A program made the translations under genes and the position numbers. Source: Terriglobia bacterium (GTDB lineage: Bacteria > Acidobacteriota > Terriglobia > Bryobacterales > Bryobacteraceae). Taken from it: a stretch of 64,000 bases of DNA. Under the pieces are notes generated by a model, which was given only the letters and a program-made list of their open reading frames with translations, had not been told where the DNA came from and searched no databases. The stretch lies in the NCBI GenBank assembly GCA_021324185.1, contig JAJPJN010000012.1, positions 1-64,000 of the forward strand. Reading direction: 5' to 3'. Positions 9,648 through 18,705 of this stretch are shown here, one piece after another. Position 1 is the first letter of the stretch. Each line of letters starts with the position of its first letter.

Positions 9648-10901
9648 TCAGCGATTTGCGTCGTGCACAACGCTCCGGGAACCGTCTGGCCGCTCGTGCA
9701 GCAGGGCGCGCACTTTGATGGGCAGGCCAACCAGGTTGATGAAGCCGCGCGCATCTTTCTGGTCATAGCTTTCGCCCATTGTGAAGCTGGCGATATTGAG
9801 GTCGTAGAGAGAATTGGCGCTCTTACGGCTCACCGGTTCGAGCGTGCCTTTGTAGAGTCGCATAGTGACTTCGCCGGTCACGGGTTCGGCGAGTTTGGCG
9901 AAGAATACATCCAGCGCCTCGCGCAGTGGCGTGAACCACAGGCCGTTGTAGACCATTTCGGCATAATCGAGCGCAAGCTTTTGTTTGTAATGCATGGTGG
10001 CGCGATCGAGCGTAAGCGATTCGAGCTCGCGAGCTGCAGCCATCAGGATTGTGCCGCCGGGCGTTTCGTAACAGCCTCGCGACTTCATGCCGACGAAGCG
10101 GTTTTCGACCAGGTCGATGCGGCCGATGCCGTGTTCGCCGCCCAACTTGTTGAGTTCTTCAAGAAGAGCGACGCCGCTGAGGCGGCTTTGCCCGTTGAGT
10201 GAAACCGGAATGCCGGATTCGAAGCCGATGCTGATTTGAGCCGGCTTTGCGGGCGCGTCGGCGCGGCTTTTGGTGAGCATCCAGATGTGCTCCGGGGCGG
10301 CATTGGCCGGGTCTTCCAATTCCCCGCCCTCATGCGAGATGTGCCAGATGTTGCGATCGCGGCTGTAGATTTTTGTGGTGGATTGCGCGATGGCGACATT
10401 GTGCGCTCTTGCGTATTCGATGGCGTCTTCGCGCGAGACGATGTTCCACTCGCGCCAGGGCGCGATGACCGGAAGCTGCGGCGCAATGGCTTTGTAGGTG
10501 AGCTCGAAGCGCACCTGATCATTGCCCTTGCCGGTGCAGCCGTGCGCGAGCGCATCGCAGCCGGTCTTCAGCGCAACTTCGGCCTGGCGCCTGGCCAGCA
10601 GAGGGCGCGCGATGGAAGTGCCGAGCAGATACTTGTGCTCATAGACGGCGCCCGAGCGCACCAGCTTCCAGAGATAATCCGCCACGAACTCTTCGCGCAT
10701 GTCTTCCACATGCACTTCAGATGCGCCGGTTTTAAGAGCTTTCTCCTTAAGGCCGTCCAGCTCTTCGCCGCCCTGGCCGATATCGCCGCAGATGGCGACT
10801 ACCTGGCAGCCGTAATTTTCTTTGAGCCAGGGAATGATTATGGAGGTATCGAGGCCGCCTGAATAGGCGAGCGCTACTTTTTTAGGTTTGGCGTTGACCA
10901 T
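9648..10901 (-). CDS. argG: Argininosuccinate synthase ArgG
   Basis: 417 aa. It joins citrulline and aspartate using ATP. The N-terminal PP-loop YSGGLDTSII sits at residues 13-22, followed by GDIGQGGE, and the citrulline/aspartate-binding part contains HGCTGKGNDQVRFE. It is second in the argF-argG-argH-argR operon, 51 bases after argF. Length and start agree with the family. Confidence 0.97.
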   Translation of the reverse strand: MVNAKPKKVALAYSGGLDTSIIIPWLKENYGCQVVAICGDIGQGGEELDGLKEKALKTGASEVHVEDMREEFVADYLWKLVRSGAVYEHKYLLGTSIARPLLARRQAEVALKTGCDALAHGCTGKGNDQVRFELTYKAIAPQLPVIAPWREWNIVSREDAIEYARAHNVAIAQSTTKIYSRDRNIWHISHEGGELEDPANAAPEHIWMLTKSRADAPAKPAQISIGFESGIPVSLNGQSRLSGVALLEELNKLGGEHGIGRIDLVENRFVGMKSRGCYETPGGTILMAAARELESLTLDRATMHYKQKLALDYAEMVYNGLWFTPLREALDVFFAKLAEPVTGEVTMRLYKGTLEPVSRKSANSLYDLNIASFTMGESYDQKDARGFINLVGLPIKVRALLHERPDGSRSVVHDANR

Positions 10902-10952
10902 GTTTGGTAAATCCGCGGCTTACGCTCGCGGTTCTGTTGTGATGCCTACCGC

Positions 10953-11891
10953 TTATTGGAGCATCAGCAGGAGCAGCGATTTTTGTACATGCAGGCGATT
11001 TTCGGCCTGATCGAACACGACCGATTGCGGGGATTCGATGATCTCGTCAGTGACTTCGAGCCCGCGTTTCGCCGGCAGGCAGTGCATAAAGAGCATGTCC
11101 TTCCGAGCCGCTTGCAGCAGTTCCGTGTTGACCTGATAAGGCGCAAATATCCGGTTGCGCCCGGCGGCTTCGGCTTCCTGCCCCATGCTGGTCCAGACGT
11201 CAGTATAGACAGCATGCGCGGCGCGTACAGCCTGAACCGGATCATTGATGATTTCGATTTGCGCGCCGGAGATGGCGGCGAACTCGCGCGCCCGCGCCAC
11301 GATGCCGGCATTCGGTTCATAGCCGGGGGGAGTGGCTACAGAACAGTGCATTCCCAAACGCGCGCAATTGAGCAGCAGTGAATGAGCAACGTTGTTGCCG
11401 TCGCCGACATATGCCAGCTTCAGCCCGCGCAGCTTTTCGAAGTGTTCTTTCAAAGTGAAAATATCGGCCAGCGCCTGGCAGGGATGATAAAGGTCGCTCA
11501 AGGCGTTGATCACCGGAATGCCTGACCAGCGAGCCAGTTCCTCTATGGTTTCCTGGCTGAAGGTGCGCGCGACGATGGCATCGGTCCAGCGGGCGACGTT
11601 TCGGGCGACGTCTTTCAACGGCTCGCGGTCGCCGATCATGCCGGTTTGGGTGACGCAATCGCCGCCGAGCTGCTTGATGGCGAGCTCAAACGTGAGCCGG
11701 GTCCGCAGCGATGGTTTTTCGAACAGAAGAGTTACATAGCGGCCTCTTAACGAAGAGGCAAAGCGCTGCCGGGATTGCTTGACCTGATGAGCCAGCTCGA
11801 GCAGGGCGTTCAATTCCTCGACGGAGAGATCGAGATCGTGGCGTAGATTGATGCTCGGGCGAGGCGTGGGGTGGGCAAGCGGCGTAGCCAT
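10953..11891 (-). CDS. argF: Ornithine carbamoyltransferase ArgF
   Basis: 312 aa. It transfers carbamoyl phosphate to ornithine to make citrulline. The carbamoyl-phosphate loop FEKPSLRTRLTFE lies near residues 52-65, HPCQALAD near 135, and the ornithine-site motif MHCLPAKRG near 268. The tail LHVQKSLLLLML is normal. The ATG at 11891 is preceded by an AGGAG about 11 bases upstream. It is the first gene of the arginine operon and is transcribed divergently from the hydantoinase genes. Confidence 0.96.
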   Translation of the reverse strand: MATPLAHPTPRPSINLRHDLDLSVEELNALLELAHQVKQSRQRFASSLRGRYVTLLFEKPSLRTRLTFELAIKQLGGDCVTQTGMIGDREPLKDVARNVARWTDAIVARTFSQETIEELARWSGIPVINALSDLYHPCQALADIFTLKEHFEKLRGLKLAYVGDGNNVAHSLLLNCARLGMHCSVATPPGYEPNAGIVARAREFAAISGAQIEIINDPVQAVRAAHAVYTDVWTSMGQEAEAAGRNRIFAPYQVNTELLQAARKDMLFMHCLPAKRGLEVTDEIIESPQSVVFDQAENRLHVQKSLLLLMLQ

Positions 11892-11915
11892 GCTTTAGAG
11901 CGCTCCTGTATTTTT

Positions 11916-11940
11916 ATTCATTACTATGAATAATAATACA
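11916..11940. promoter_or_regulatory. Candidate ARG box (ArgR operator) upstream of argF
   Basis: ATTCATTACTATGAAT at 11916-11931 is a perfect 6-4-6 inverted repeat. It overlaps TGAATAATAATACA at 11927-11940, which is close to the classical ARG box TGAAT-W4-ATTCA. It lies 25-49 bases before the argF ATG, in an AT-rich island in otherwise GC-rich DNA. With argR in the operon, this suggests autoregulation. Confidence 0.65.
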
Positions 11941-12004
11941 ACACTTTGGCTGCCCCGCACAAGGGCGCGGGGGACGCGAGCAGCGCTGGCTCTAAGATCA
12001 ATGA

Positions 12005-13960
12005 GTGCGCATTGCGATCGATACCGGCGGAACGTTCACTGATTGCGTTTACACGAGCGACTGCCGCCTGGGCATTTTGAAGATTTCTTCGTCTCCGGTG
12101 GACCCTGGGCGCGCGGTGCTGAAGGCAATCCACGAGATAGCAGGCAGCGAGCAAGCCGAGATCCGGCACGGCACAACGGTGGGCACCAATGCTCTTTTAG
12201 AGCGCAAAGGAGCACGGACCGCGTTTGTGACTACGGCCGGATTTGAAGACACGATCGGAATCGGCAGGCAGGCTCGTTCCAGACTTTACGATTGGTTTCT
12301 TACGCAGGAGCCGCACCTTGCGCCGGAGGCCATGCGATTTGGGGTAGCCGAGCGCGTGGCGTGTGACGGAACAATTCTGAAGCAGGTTCATGAAGAGGAG
12401 CTGGCGCGGCTGAAATCAGCCGTGGCGGCCGCTCAGCCGGAATCGATAGCGGTATCGCTCTTGTTTGCATTTGCTAATCCGGCGAATGAGCGGGCGGTAG
12501 TGGACTGTTTGCGAGGGCTGGGGGCGCCGGTTTCCGCTTCTCACGAGATTCTTCCGGAATTTCGCGAATACGAGCGCGGCTCTACGGTTCTGATCAACGC
12601 CTATCTTGCGCCGAAGATGCGCTCGTACCTGGAACAACTCGATTCGGCGGTGCGCGCGCAGGGCTCGCGGCTGCATGTGATGCAATCCTCGGGCGGAATT
12701 ATTCCGGCATGGATTGCGGCGCGCGAACCGGTACGAACGATTCTTTCCGGGCCTGCGGGCGGAGTGGTGGGAGCGCTGGCGGTGGCCAGAGCGGCGGGCT
12801 TCGAGCGCATTCTGACATTCGACATGGGCGGCACCTCTACCGACGTCGCTTTGGTTGCGAGCGGGGCGGGCCTGCGCGCTACAACAGAGTCGCAGATCAT
12901 GGGGATGCCGGTAGCGGTGCCGATGCTGGACATTCACACGGTGGGCGCGGGCGGCGGGTCGCTTGCGGGCTTTGATCAGGGTGGCGCGTTGAAGGTGGGC
13001 CCGCAATCGGCTGGGGCCGACCCCGGCCCGATTTGCTATGGCCGCGGGACACAGCCAACCGTCACAGACGCCAATCTGATACTTGGGCGCCTGGATCCGA
13101 ATGCGTTTCTGGGCGGTGGAATGCATCTCGACGAGGCGCGCACGCGGCAATATTTCGAGCCGGCGAAGCGCAATCTGAAAACGATGGAAAGCTTTGCGGA
13201 AGGCATCATCCGGCTGGCCGATTCCCATATGGAGAAGGCGCTGCGGAAGATCTCGGTCGAGCAAGGCCATGACCCGCGCGATTTCGTGCTGGTCAGTTTC
13301 GGCGGCGCCGGGCCGCTGCATGCCTGCGCGCTGGCGCGGGCGCTGCAGATTCCGAAAGTGCTGGTGCCGCGGATGCCGGGGGCGCTTTCAGCCTACGGAA
13401 TTCTGGTTTCCGATATTGTGCGCGATTATTCGCGGACGGTTATGCTGCGGCCCGGCGACGCTTCCATCGCGCAGCATTTCGCGAAGTTGGAAGAAAAGGG
13501 AGCGCGCGAGATGGAAGGCGAGGGTTTGGAGGCCACGGCTCTGCGTTCCGTAGATTTACGCTACGCGGGCCAGGGCTATGAGCTGACGGTCAACTGGAGC
13601 AGCGATTTTGTCGAGCAGTTTCACCGCCTTCACGAGGAGCGCTACGGATATGCCGATGCGCGGCGTCCGGTAGAGATCGTCAACGCGCGCGTGCGCATGA
13701 TTGCGGCGACCGAGCAACTGGCGCTGGATGGCGCGGCGGCGGAGAAGCAGTCGGGCTTTACAGGCGATGGATTGCGACGTGTCCACTATCAGGGAGAGTG
13801 GCTGGAAGGCAAGGTTCACGATCGGGCCGAACTGCGGCCGGGCGAGCGCTTCGAAGGGCCGGCGGTGGTGGTGGAATATAGCGCGACGACCTTTGTTCCA
13901 CCGCGCTGCCGGGCCACGGTAGACAGGCAGTCGAATCTGATTATTGAGGTGGAGGCGTAA
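12005..13960 (+). CDS. hyuA: Hydantoinase/oxoprolinase subunit A
   Basis: 651 aa, GTG start; the ATG at 12001 is out of frame. It belongs to the HyuA/5-oxoprolinase family: an ATP-binding N-terminal domain beginning RIAIDTGGTFTD, a central ATPase-like domain with LTFDMGGTSTDVAL, and GAGGGSLAGFD, FGGAGPLHACAL and PRMPGALSAYG further on. The family hydrolyses cyclic amides (hydantoins, 5-oxoproline) with ATP, working with the B subunit. The next gene starts inside its stop codon (TAATG), a sign of a coupled complex. The exact substrate cannot be read from the sequence. Confidence 0.92.
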   Translation: MRIAIDTGGTFTDCVYTSDCRLGILKISSSPVDPGRAVLKAIHEIAGSEQAEIRHGTTVGTNALLERKGARTAFVTTAGFEDTIGIGRQARSRLYDWFLTQEPHLAPEAMRFGVAERVACDGTILKQVHEEELARLKSAVAAAQPESIAVSLLFAFANPANERAVVDCLRGLGAPVSASHEILPEFREYERGSTVLINAYLAPKMRSYLEQLDSAVRAQGSRLHVMQSSGGIIPAWIAAREPVRTILSGPAGGVVGALAVARAAGFERILTFDMGGTSTDVALVASGAGLRATTESQIMGMPVAVPMLDIHTVGAGGGSLAGFDQGGALKVGPQSAGADPGPICYGRGTQPTVTDANLILGRLDPNAFLGGGMHLDEARTRQYFEPAKRNLKTMESFAEGIIRLADSHMEKALRKISVEQGHDPRDFVLVSFGGAGPLHACALARALQIPKVLVPRMPGALSAYGILVSDIVRDYSRTVMLRPGDASIAQHFAKLEEKGAREMEGEGLEATALRSVDLRYAGQGYELTVNWSSDFVEQFHRLHEERYGYADARRPVEIVNARVRMIAATEQLALDGAAAEKQSGFTGDGLRRVHYQGEWLEGKVHDRAELRPGERFEGPAVVVEYSATTFVPPRCRATVDRQSNLIIEVEA

Positions 13961-15546
13961 TGGACCTGCCGGACCCGATTGAGCTCGCGATTTTTAAAAG
14001 CGCGTTTCATTCCATTGCAGAAGAGATGGGCGGCACGCTGCGCCGGACCGCCTTTTCGCCGAACATCAAGGAGCGCCGCGATTATTCCAGCGCGGTTTTC
14101 GATCAGGATGGCAACGTGATCGCGATGGGCGACGATATGCCGGTGCACCTGGGATCGATGCCGATGTCGGTGCGCGCAGCGCTGGACAAGCTCAAGCTGG
14201 ACCCGGGCGATGTTGCCATACTTAACGATCCCTACGATGGAGGCACGCACCTGCCCGACATCACGCTGGTGATGCCGGTGTTCTTTGATGATGCTCCGGG
14301 CGCCGCATTTTATGTCGCCAACCGGGCGCATCATGCGGATGTGGGAGGCGCCTATCCCGGCTCGATGGGATTGTGCCGCGAGATCTGCCAGGAGGGCATT
14401 CGCATCCCGCCGCTAAAGCTGGTGGAGCGTGGGGTGCTAAATCGCGCTCTGCTGGTGTTGATCCTCAATAACGTACGCACGCCGCTCGAGCGGGAGGGTG
14501 ATCTGACGGCGCAGGTGGGTGCTTGCCGCATTGGCGCGCAGCGTGTGACGGAGCTGGTCCATAAATACGGGCTGGCGCGCGTGAGCGGCAACGTGGCGGG
14601 CTTGCTGAATCATTCGGAGCTGCTGATTCGCGGGGAGTTGCGCCGGCTGCCGCCAGGAGAATTTGAGGCTGAGGACCATCTGGATAACGACGGGATCACG
14701 GACGCCCCCGTTAAGATTCACGTGCGCATCACAACCGATCCTGAGCACGGCGGATTGACGGTTGATTTTTCCGGGTCAGACCGGCAGGTCGGCGGGAGCC
14801 TGAATGCGGTTGCTGCAATCACCTATTCGGCAACGTTTTATGTCTTGCGTTGTCTGCTGCCGGAAGAAGCGGCGCCGACGGCAGGGCTGATGCGGCCGGT
14901 CCGGATGGTGATTCCGAAAGGGAGTGTGGTGAATGCGGTTCCGCCAGCGGCGGTCGCTGGCGGCAATGTGGAGACATCCCAGCGCATTGTGGATGTTCTC
15001 TTGTGCTGCTTCGCGCAGATTTTACCGGCGCGCATCCCTGCGGCAAGTTCAGGCACGATGAACAACCTCACGGTGGGCGGCATCGATCCGCGCACCGGGC
15101 AAAGCTATGCCTATTACGAAACCATCGCCGGGGGCGCAGGAGCGCGGCCCAATGCCGATGGAATCTCCGGCATTCACACGCACATGACGAACTCGTTGAA
15201 CACGCCGATAGAAGCGCTGGAGTACGCCTATCCATTCCGGGTACGCCGTTATGCATACCGGCGCAATTCGGGGGGCAGCGGGAAGTTTCGCGGAGGCGAC
15301 GGGCTGATTCGGGAAATTGAGCTGCTTGCACCGGCGCAGGTGACTCTGCTCACGGAACGACGCGTGTTTTCGCCATACGGCCTGAACGGCGGTAGTGGCG
15401 GGCAGAAAGGCCGCAACGTTTTGATTGAATCGGGCAAGGAGACCGAGTTGCCTGGCAAGTGCAACATCCAAACAAAGGCAGGCGCGGTGGTGCGGATTGA
15501 AACGCCCGGAGGCGGCGGCTGGGGTGATCCCGGCGAAAACCGCTAG
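13960..15546 (+). CDS. hyuB: Hydantoinase/oxoprolinase subunit B
   Basis: 528 aa, normal length for HyuB. The N-terminus is typical (DPIELAIFKSAFHSIAEEMG), with HLGSMPMSV, NDPYDGGTHLPD and NRAHHADVGG in the first 130 residues and the C-terminal GGGGWGDP. It acts with the HyuA protein encoded one base upstream to open a cyclic amide, with ATP used by subunit A. The 3' end overlaps the stop of lpxD by four bases in a tail-to-tail arrangement. Confidence 0.92.
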   Translation: MDLPDPIELAIFKSAFHSIAEEMGGTLRRTAFSPNIKERRDYSSAVFDQDGNVIAMGDDMPVHLGSMPMSVRAALDKLKLDPGDVAILNDPYDGGTHLPDITLVMPVFFDDAPGAAFYVANRAHHADVGGAYPGSMGLCREICQEGIRIPPLKLVERGVLNRALLVLILNNVRTPLEREGDLTAQVGACRIGAQRVTELVHKYGLARVSGNVAGLLNHSELLIRGELRRLPPGEFEAEDHLDNDGITDAPVKIHVRITTDPEHGGLTVDFSGSDRQVGGSLNAVAAITYSATFYVLRCLLPEEAAPTAGLMRPVRMVIPKGSVVNAVPPAAVAGGNVETSQRIVDVLLCCFAQILPARIPAASSGTMNNLTVGGIDPRTGQSYAYYETIAGGAGARPNADGISGIHTHMTNSLNTPIEALEYAYPFRVRRYAYRRNSGGSGKFRGGDGLIREIELLAPAQVTLLTERRVFSPYGLNGGSGGQKGRNVLIESGKETELPGKCNIQTKAGAVVRIETPGGGGWGDPGENR

Positions 15547-16586
15547 GCGGTCCTGTTAACGCTCTTTTCTAGTTCCGCGAGGCGGCGCTCGAGTACGCGG
15601 ACGGCGCGCAACAACTCAGGCAGGCGCGTAAAGGCGGCGGTGGCGCGGAGCCACTCGCGCGAATCGAAGGCCGGCGAGCCGCTTACGATTGCTCCTTCGG
15701 GTACATCGTGGCCGATGCCGGACTGCGCCCAGACGATTGCGTTCTTATGCACGGTCAAATGGCCGGATGAGCCGGTTTGTCCGGCCATGATGACGTTTTC
15801 TTCGAGAACAGTGCTGCCCGCAAGGCCGGTTTGACCGCAGATGATGTTGTCCTCACCGACCACGCAGGCGTGGCCGATCTGGCAAAGGCTGTCGATTTTG
15901 GCGCCGCGTTTGACGCGCGTTTCGCCGAGAGTTGCGCGATCGATGGAGGTGAGGGTTTGCACTTCGACATCGTCTTCGAGAACGGTAATGCCGGATTGCG
16001 CGATCTTGTACTGATGGCCCTTGTTGTCCTTTGCAAAGCCGAAGCCGTCGCCGCCGATCACCACGCCGTTATGCAGCGTTACGCGATTTCCGATGCGGCA
16101 GAATTCACGCACGGAGACATGGGAGTGGGCCGTGAAGTCGTCGCCAATGACACAGCCCGTGTAGATGACGGAGTGCGGATATAAGACCGCATTTGCCCCG
16201 AGCCTTGTGTTCTCTCCCACGACCGCGTAGGCGCCAATTGAGGCATTCGGGCCGATGAATGCAGTTGGTGCGATGACTGCCGTAGGGTGGATGCCCGCGG
16301 CCGGCCGGGGCGGCTGATAGAAAAGCTCGAGCGCACGCGCGAAATCATAGTAGGGATTTTTTGATAGCAGAGTGGCGGCGTGCATATTTTTGAGCGGTTC
16401 GGAGGCGATGATGGCGGATGCGCGCGTGTGTTTGATTTTGGGCGCGTATTTCAGATTCGCGAGAAAGGTGATATCGCCCGGCTGTGCGCTTTCGATGGTC
16501 GCCACGCCTTTAATCGGAATCTCGGGATCGCCTGCAATTTGGGCGCCGAGGAGATCGGCTAACCGGGCCAGCGTGTAAGTCGGCAT
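15543..16586 (-). CDS. lpxD: UDP-3-O-acylglucosamine N-acyltransferase LpxD
   Basis: 347 aa. It adds the N-linked acyl chain in lipid A synthesis, so the cell should make an outer membrane. The N-terminal uridine-binding domain is about residues 1-100. It is followed by a left-handed beta-helix of hexapeptide repeats, about 105-300. GGDGFGFAKDN and CQIGH match the LpxD acyl-carrier and catalytic-His region. The C-terminal helix RVLERRLAELEK is typical of the trimer. It stands apart from lpxA/fabZ, and the neighbours at 16595-18318 are unrelated catabolic genes. Confidence 0.95.
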   Translation of the reverse strand: MPTYTLARLADLLGAQIAGDPEIPIKGVATIESAQPGDITFLANLKYAPKIKHTRASAIIASEPLKNMHAATLLSKNPYYDFARALELFYQPPRPAAGIHPTAVIAPTAFIGPNASIGAYAVVGENTRLGANAVLYPHSVIYTGCVIGDDFTAHSHVSVREFCRIGNRVTLHNGVVIGGDGFGFAKDNKGHQYKIAQSGITVLEDDVEVQTLTSIDRATLGETRVKRGAKIDSLCQIGHACVVGEDNIICGQTGLAGSTVLEENVIMAGQTGSSGHLTVHKNAIVWAQSGIGHDVPEGAIVSGSPAFDSREWLRATAAFTRLPELLRAVRVLERRLAELEKSVNRTA

Positions 16587-16594
16587 GTATAGAG

Positions 16595-17452
16595 TTACGT
16601 TTCCGCCACAACCGGGTTGCGCAATTCGCCAATGGCGGGGATTTTGACCGCGACTTCATCGCCCGGACGCAAAAAGCGCGGGGGTTTACGAACGAATCCG
16701 ACGCCGGCCGGCGTGCCGGTGGAAACGACATCGCCGGGCTCGAGCGTAAAGACGCTGGAAAGAAACGCTATCAGGTCGGGAACTTTGAAGATCAGCTCGC
16801 GGGTGTTGGAATTCTGAAGCACTTCGCCATTGATTTCGATTCGGATGTCGAGATTGTGGGGATCGGAAATTTCATCGGCGGTCACTATGCATGGGCCCAT
16901 GGGAGCGAAGGTGTCAAACGTTTTTCCCATGAGCCATTGCGAAGTAGCACGCTGGTAATCGCGCGCGCTGACGTCGTTGACGATGGTGTAGCCGAAGACG
17001 TGATTGCGCCAATCGGCGGGAGCAATGTGACGGCCTCCACGCCCGATCACAAAGGCAAACTCGGCTTCGTAATCAGGGGACTTGGAGACGCGCGGCAGCA
17101 CGATGTTATCTCCCGGGCCGATCACTGCGCTGGGAAATTTGTTGAATATGGTGGGGACGGCTGGAATCTGCGCACCCGTTTCAGCCGCATGATCGCGATA
17201 GTTCAAGCCGACGCAGATGAGCTTGGGAGGGCGTGGAACCGGCGCGCACAATTTGACGCTGTTTATTTTGTAGCGGGCGGCCGCGGGCGCCTGGTTGGCG
17301 AAAGCGGCGGCTTTTTCGAGTCCGCTTTGGCCCGCCTCGATGAGTTGCAATATGTTCGCAAAGCCGATGGTAGAAAGATCCAACACTGCATCCACATCGG
17401 AGATGACGCCGGGCTTCCGCTGGCCGTCCGCTTCAAAGGTGACAAAGCGCAT
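16595..17452 (-). CDS. Fumarylacetoacetate hydrolase-family protein
   Basis: 285 aa. The FAH fold uses a divalent metal to hydrolyse or decarboxylate 2-oxo acids. The small N-terminal domain (about 1-70) is followed by the catalytic part: LICVGLNYRDHAAE, the metal-binding Glu pair in DYEAEFAFVIG, VNDVSARDYQ, and STGTPAGVGF near 245. It resembles the FAHD1/HpaG-like subgroup; the substrate is not readable. It begins eight bases after the stop of a second FAH-family gene, so the pair probably acts in one pathway. Confidence 0.88.
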   Translation of the reverse strand: MRFVTFEADGQRKPGVISDVDAVLDLSTIGFANILQLIEAGQSGLEKAAAFANQAPAAARYKINSVKLCAPVPRPPKLICVGLNYRDHAAETGAQIPAVPTIFNKFPSAVIGPGDNIVLPRVSKSPDYEAEFAFVIGRGGRHIAPADWRNHVFGYTIVNDVSARDYQRATSQWLMGKTFDTFAPMGPCIVTADEISDPHNLDIRIEINGEVLQNSNTRELIFKVPDLIAFLSSVFTLEPGDVVSTGTPAGVGFVRKPPRFLRPGDEVAVKIPAIGELRNPVVAET

Positions 17453-17460
17453 GTTTGATG

Positions 17461-18318
17461 TTAATCGACCGGATTCTCCAGAGTTCCGATGCCATCAATT
17501 GTGATACGGACGATATCGCCGGGTTGCAGCGTAAACGAATCCGGCGGGACGATGCCGGTTCCGGTGAGCAGGAAACAACCCCGCGGGAAGGAATTTTCGC
17601 GGAACAAGTACCGGGCGAGAACGTCGGGCTCGCGCTTCATTTGCTGGAGCGTGGTTTCGTCTTCGAAAACTGGTTTGCCGCTGCGGAGGATCTCGAGCGC
17701 GATGCGCGTATTTGCACCCGGCGGCTCCTTCTGCACCAGAATGCACGGGCCCAAAGCGCATGAGCCGTCGTACACCTTGGCCTGCGGCAGGTAGAGCGGA
17801 TTCTCTCCTTCGATATCGCGCGAGCTCATATCGTTGCCGATGGTGTAGCCGGTGATTTTTCCGGACGGAGACAAAAGCAGCGTAAACTCCGGCTCCGGAA
17901 CGTTCCATTTCGAGTCCTTTCGAATATGGACAGCAGCTCCGGGCGCGACCACTTTATACGGCTGGGATTTGAAAAACAGTTCGGGCCGCTCCGCGCTATA
18001 GACGCGGTCATAGAATGTGCCGCCGCCTGCGGTTTGGGATTCTTCCATGCGCGCCGTACGGCTGCGGTAATAAGTTACTCCGGCGGCCCAGACCTCCTGA
18101 TTGGCAATGGGAGCGAGCAGCGAATCGAGAGGCGGCGGTCCGGAGGGGCCCACCGCGGCATACAAATTTTCGAGATAATCAAGCAGATCGTCGCGCGTGG
18201 TCAGGGCTGCAAAATCGGTGTCCGGCAGCAAGCGCCAGCCCTGCCGGGACGCAAGAAAGATGCCCTGGCGCGTGCGATAGAGTTTCACAGGTTCAGTGTA
18301 TAAAGGGCGGGAGTTCAC
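17461..18318 (-). CDS. Second fumarylacetoacetate hydrolase-family protein (AraD1-like)
   Basis: 285 aa from a GTG at 18318; a GTG at 18288 before [10 protein letters not shown] is an alternative. FAH fold: [11 protein letters not shown], metal-binding Glu residues in [21 protein letters not shown], and [18 protein letters not shown]. The spacing looks like the 2-keto-3-deoxy-arabonate dehydratase (AraD1) branch more than true fumarylacetoacetase, but this is a judgement by eye. It is upstream of the gene at 16595 and co-oriented with it. Confidence 0.82.
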   Translation of the reverse strand: MNSRPLYTEPVKLYRTRQGIFLASRQGWRLLPDTDFAALTTRDDLLDYLENLYAAVGPSGPPPLDSLLAPIANQEVWAAGVTYYRSRTARMEESQTAGGGTFYDRVYSAERPELFFKSQPYKVVAPGAAVHIRKDSKWNVPEPEFTLLLSPSGKITGYTIGNDMSSRDIEGENPLYLPQAKVYDGSCALGPCILVQKEPPGANTRIALEILRSGKPVFEDETTLQQMKREPDVLARYLFRENSFPRGCFLLTGTGIVPPDSFTLQPGDIVRITIDGIGTLENPVD

Positions 18319-18356
18319 TGTGAAGAGCGAGCCTGCGAAGTAAAAGGAGTGTTCAG

Positions 18357-18702
18357 ATGCTCAACTGCTCTTTCATTTCAGCGTTGCTGCTTGCGCAAGC
18401 ATTGTGCGCGCAAACCGCGCCGCCACAGACAAGGACTGTAACCGGCGGCATGGGTTTTCCCGGAACGTTTTACCAGGGGCCCGCTGTCAAGGGCAAACCG
18501 TATTCGGCGCAGCAAGTGGATTGGAGCAACCGTTTTGCTTAAGGTTTCAGATCCACGCAATGGTGAGACGACGATAAGGCTGACGAATATCGTGCTGGGC
18601 GATCCTGACCCGGCCCTTTTCGAACCGCCACCGGGCTATGACATTGTCGACGAAACGGGTCCATTTCAAATTAAATTCACATATACGGCGCCGATACGGT
18701 AG
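18357..18702 (+). pseudogene. Remnant of a small exported protein, internally deleted and frameshifted
   Basis: AAGGAGTG precedes an ATG at 18357 that opens a signal-peptide-like start (SFISALLLAQALCAQ) and GKPYSAQQVD. The frame ends at TAA 18540-18542 after WSNRFA. In the +1 frame the DNA continues to 18702 with a protein-like end: SDPRNGETTIRLTNIVLGD, PALFEPPPGYDIVDE, TGPFQI. From memory, Acidobacteriota carry many roughly 200-300 aa exported proteins that start and end this way with a longer middle, so the middle appears lost. It is flanked by FAH genes and the LOG gene. A functional 61-aa peptide cannot be excluded. Confidence 0.55.
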
Positions 18703-18705
18703 GCG

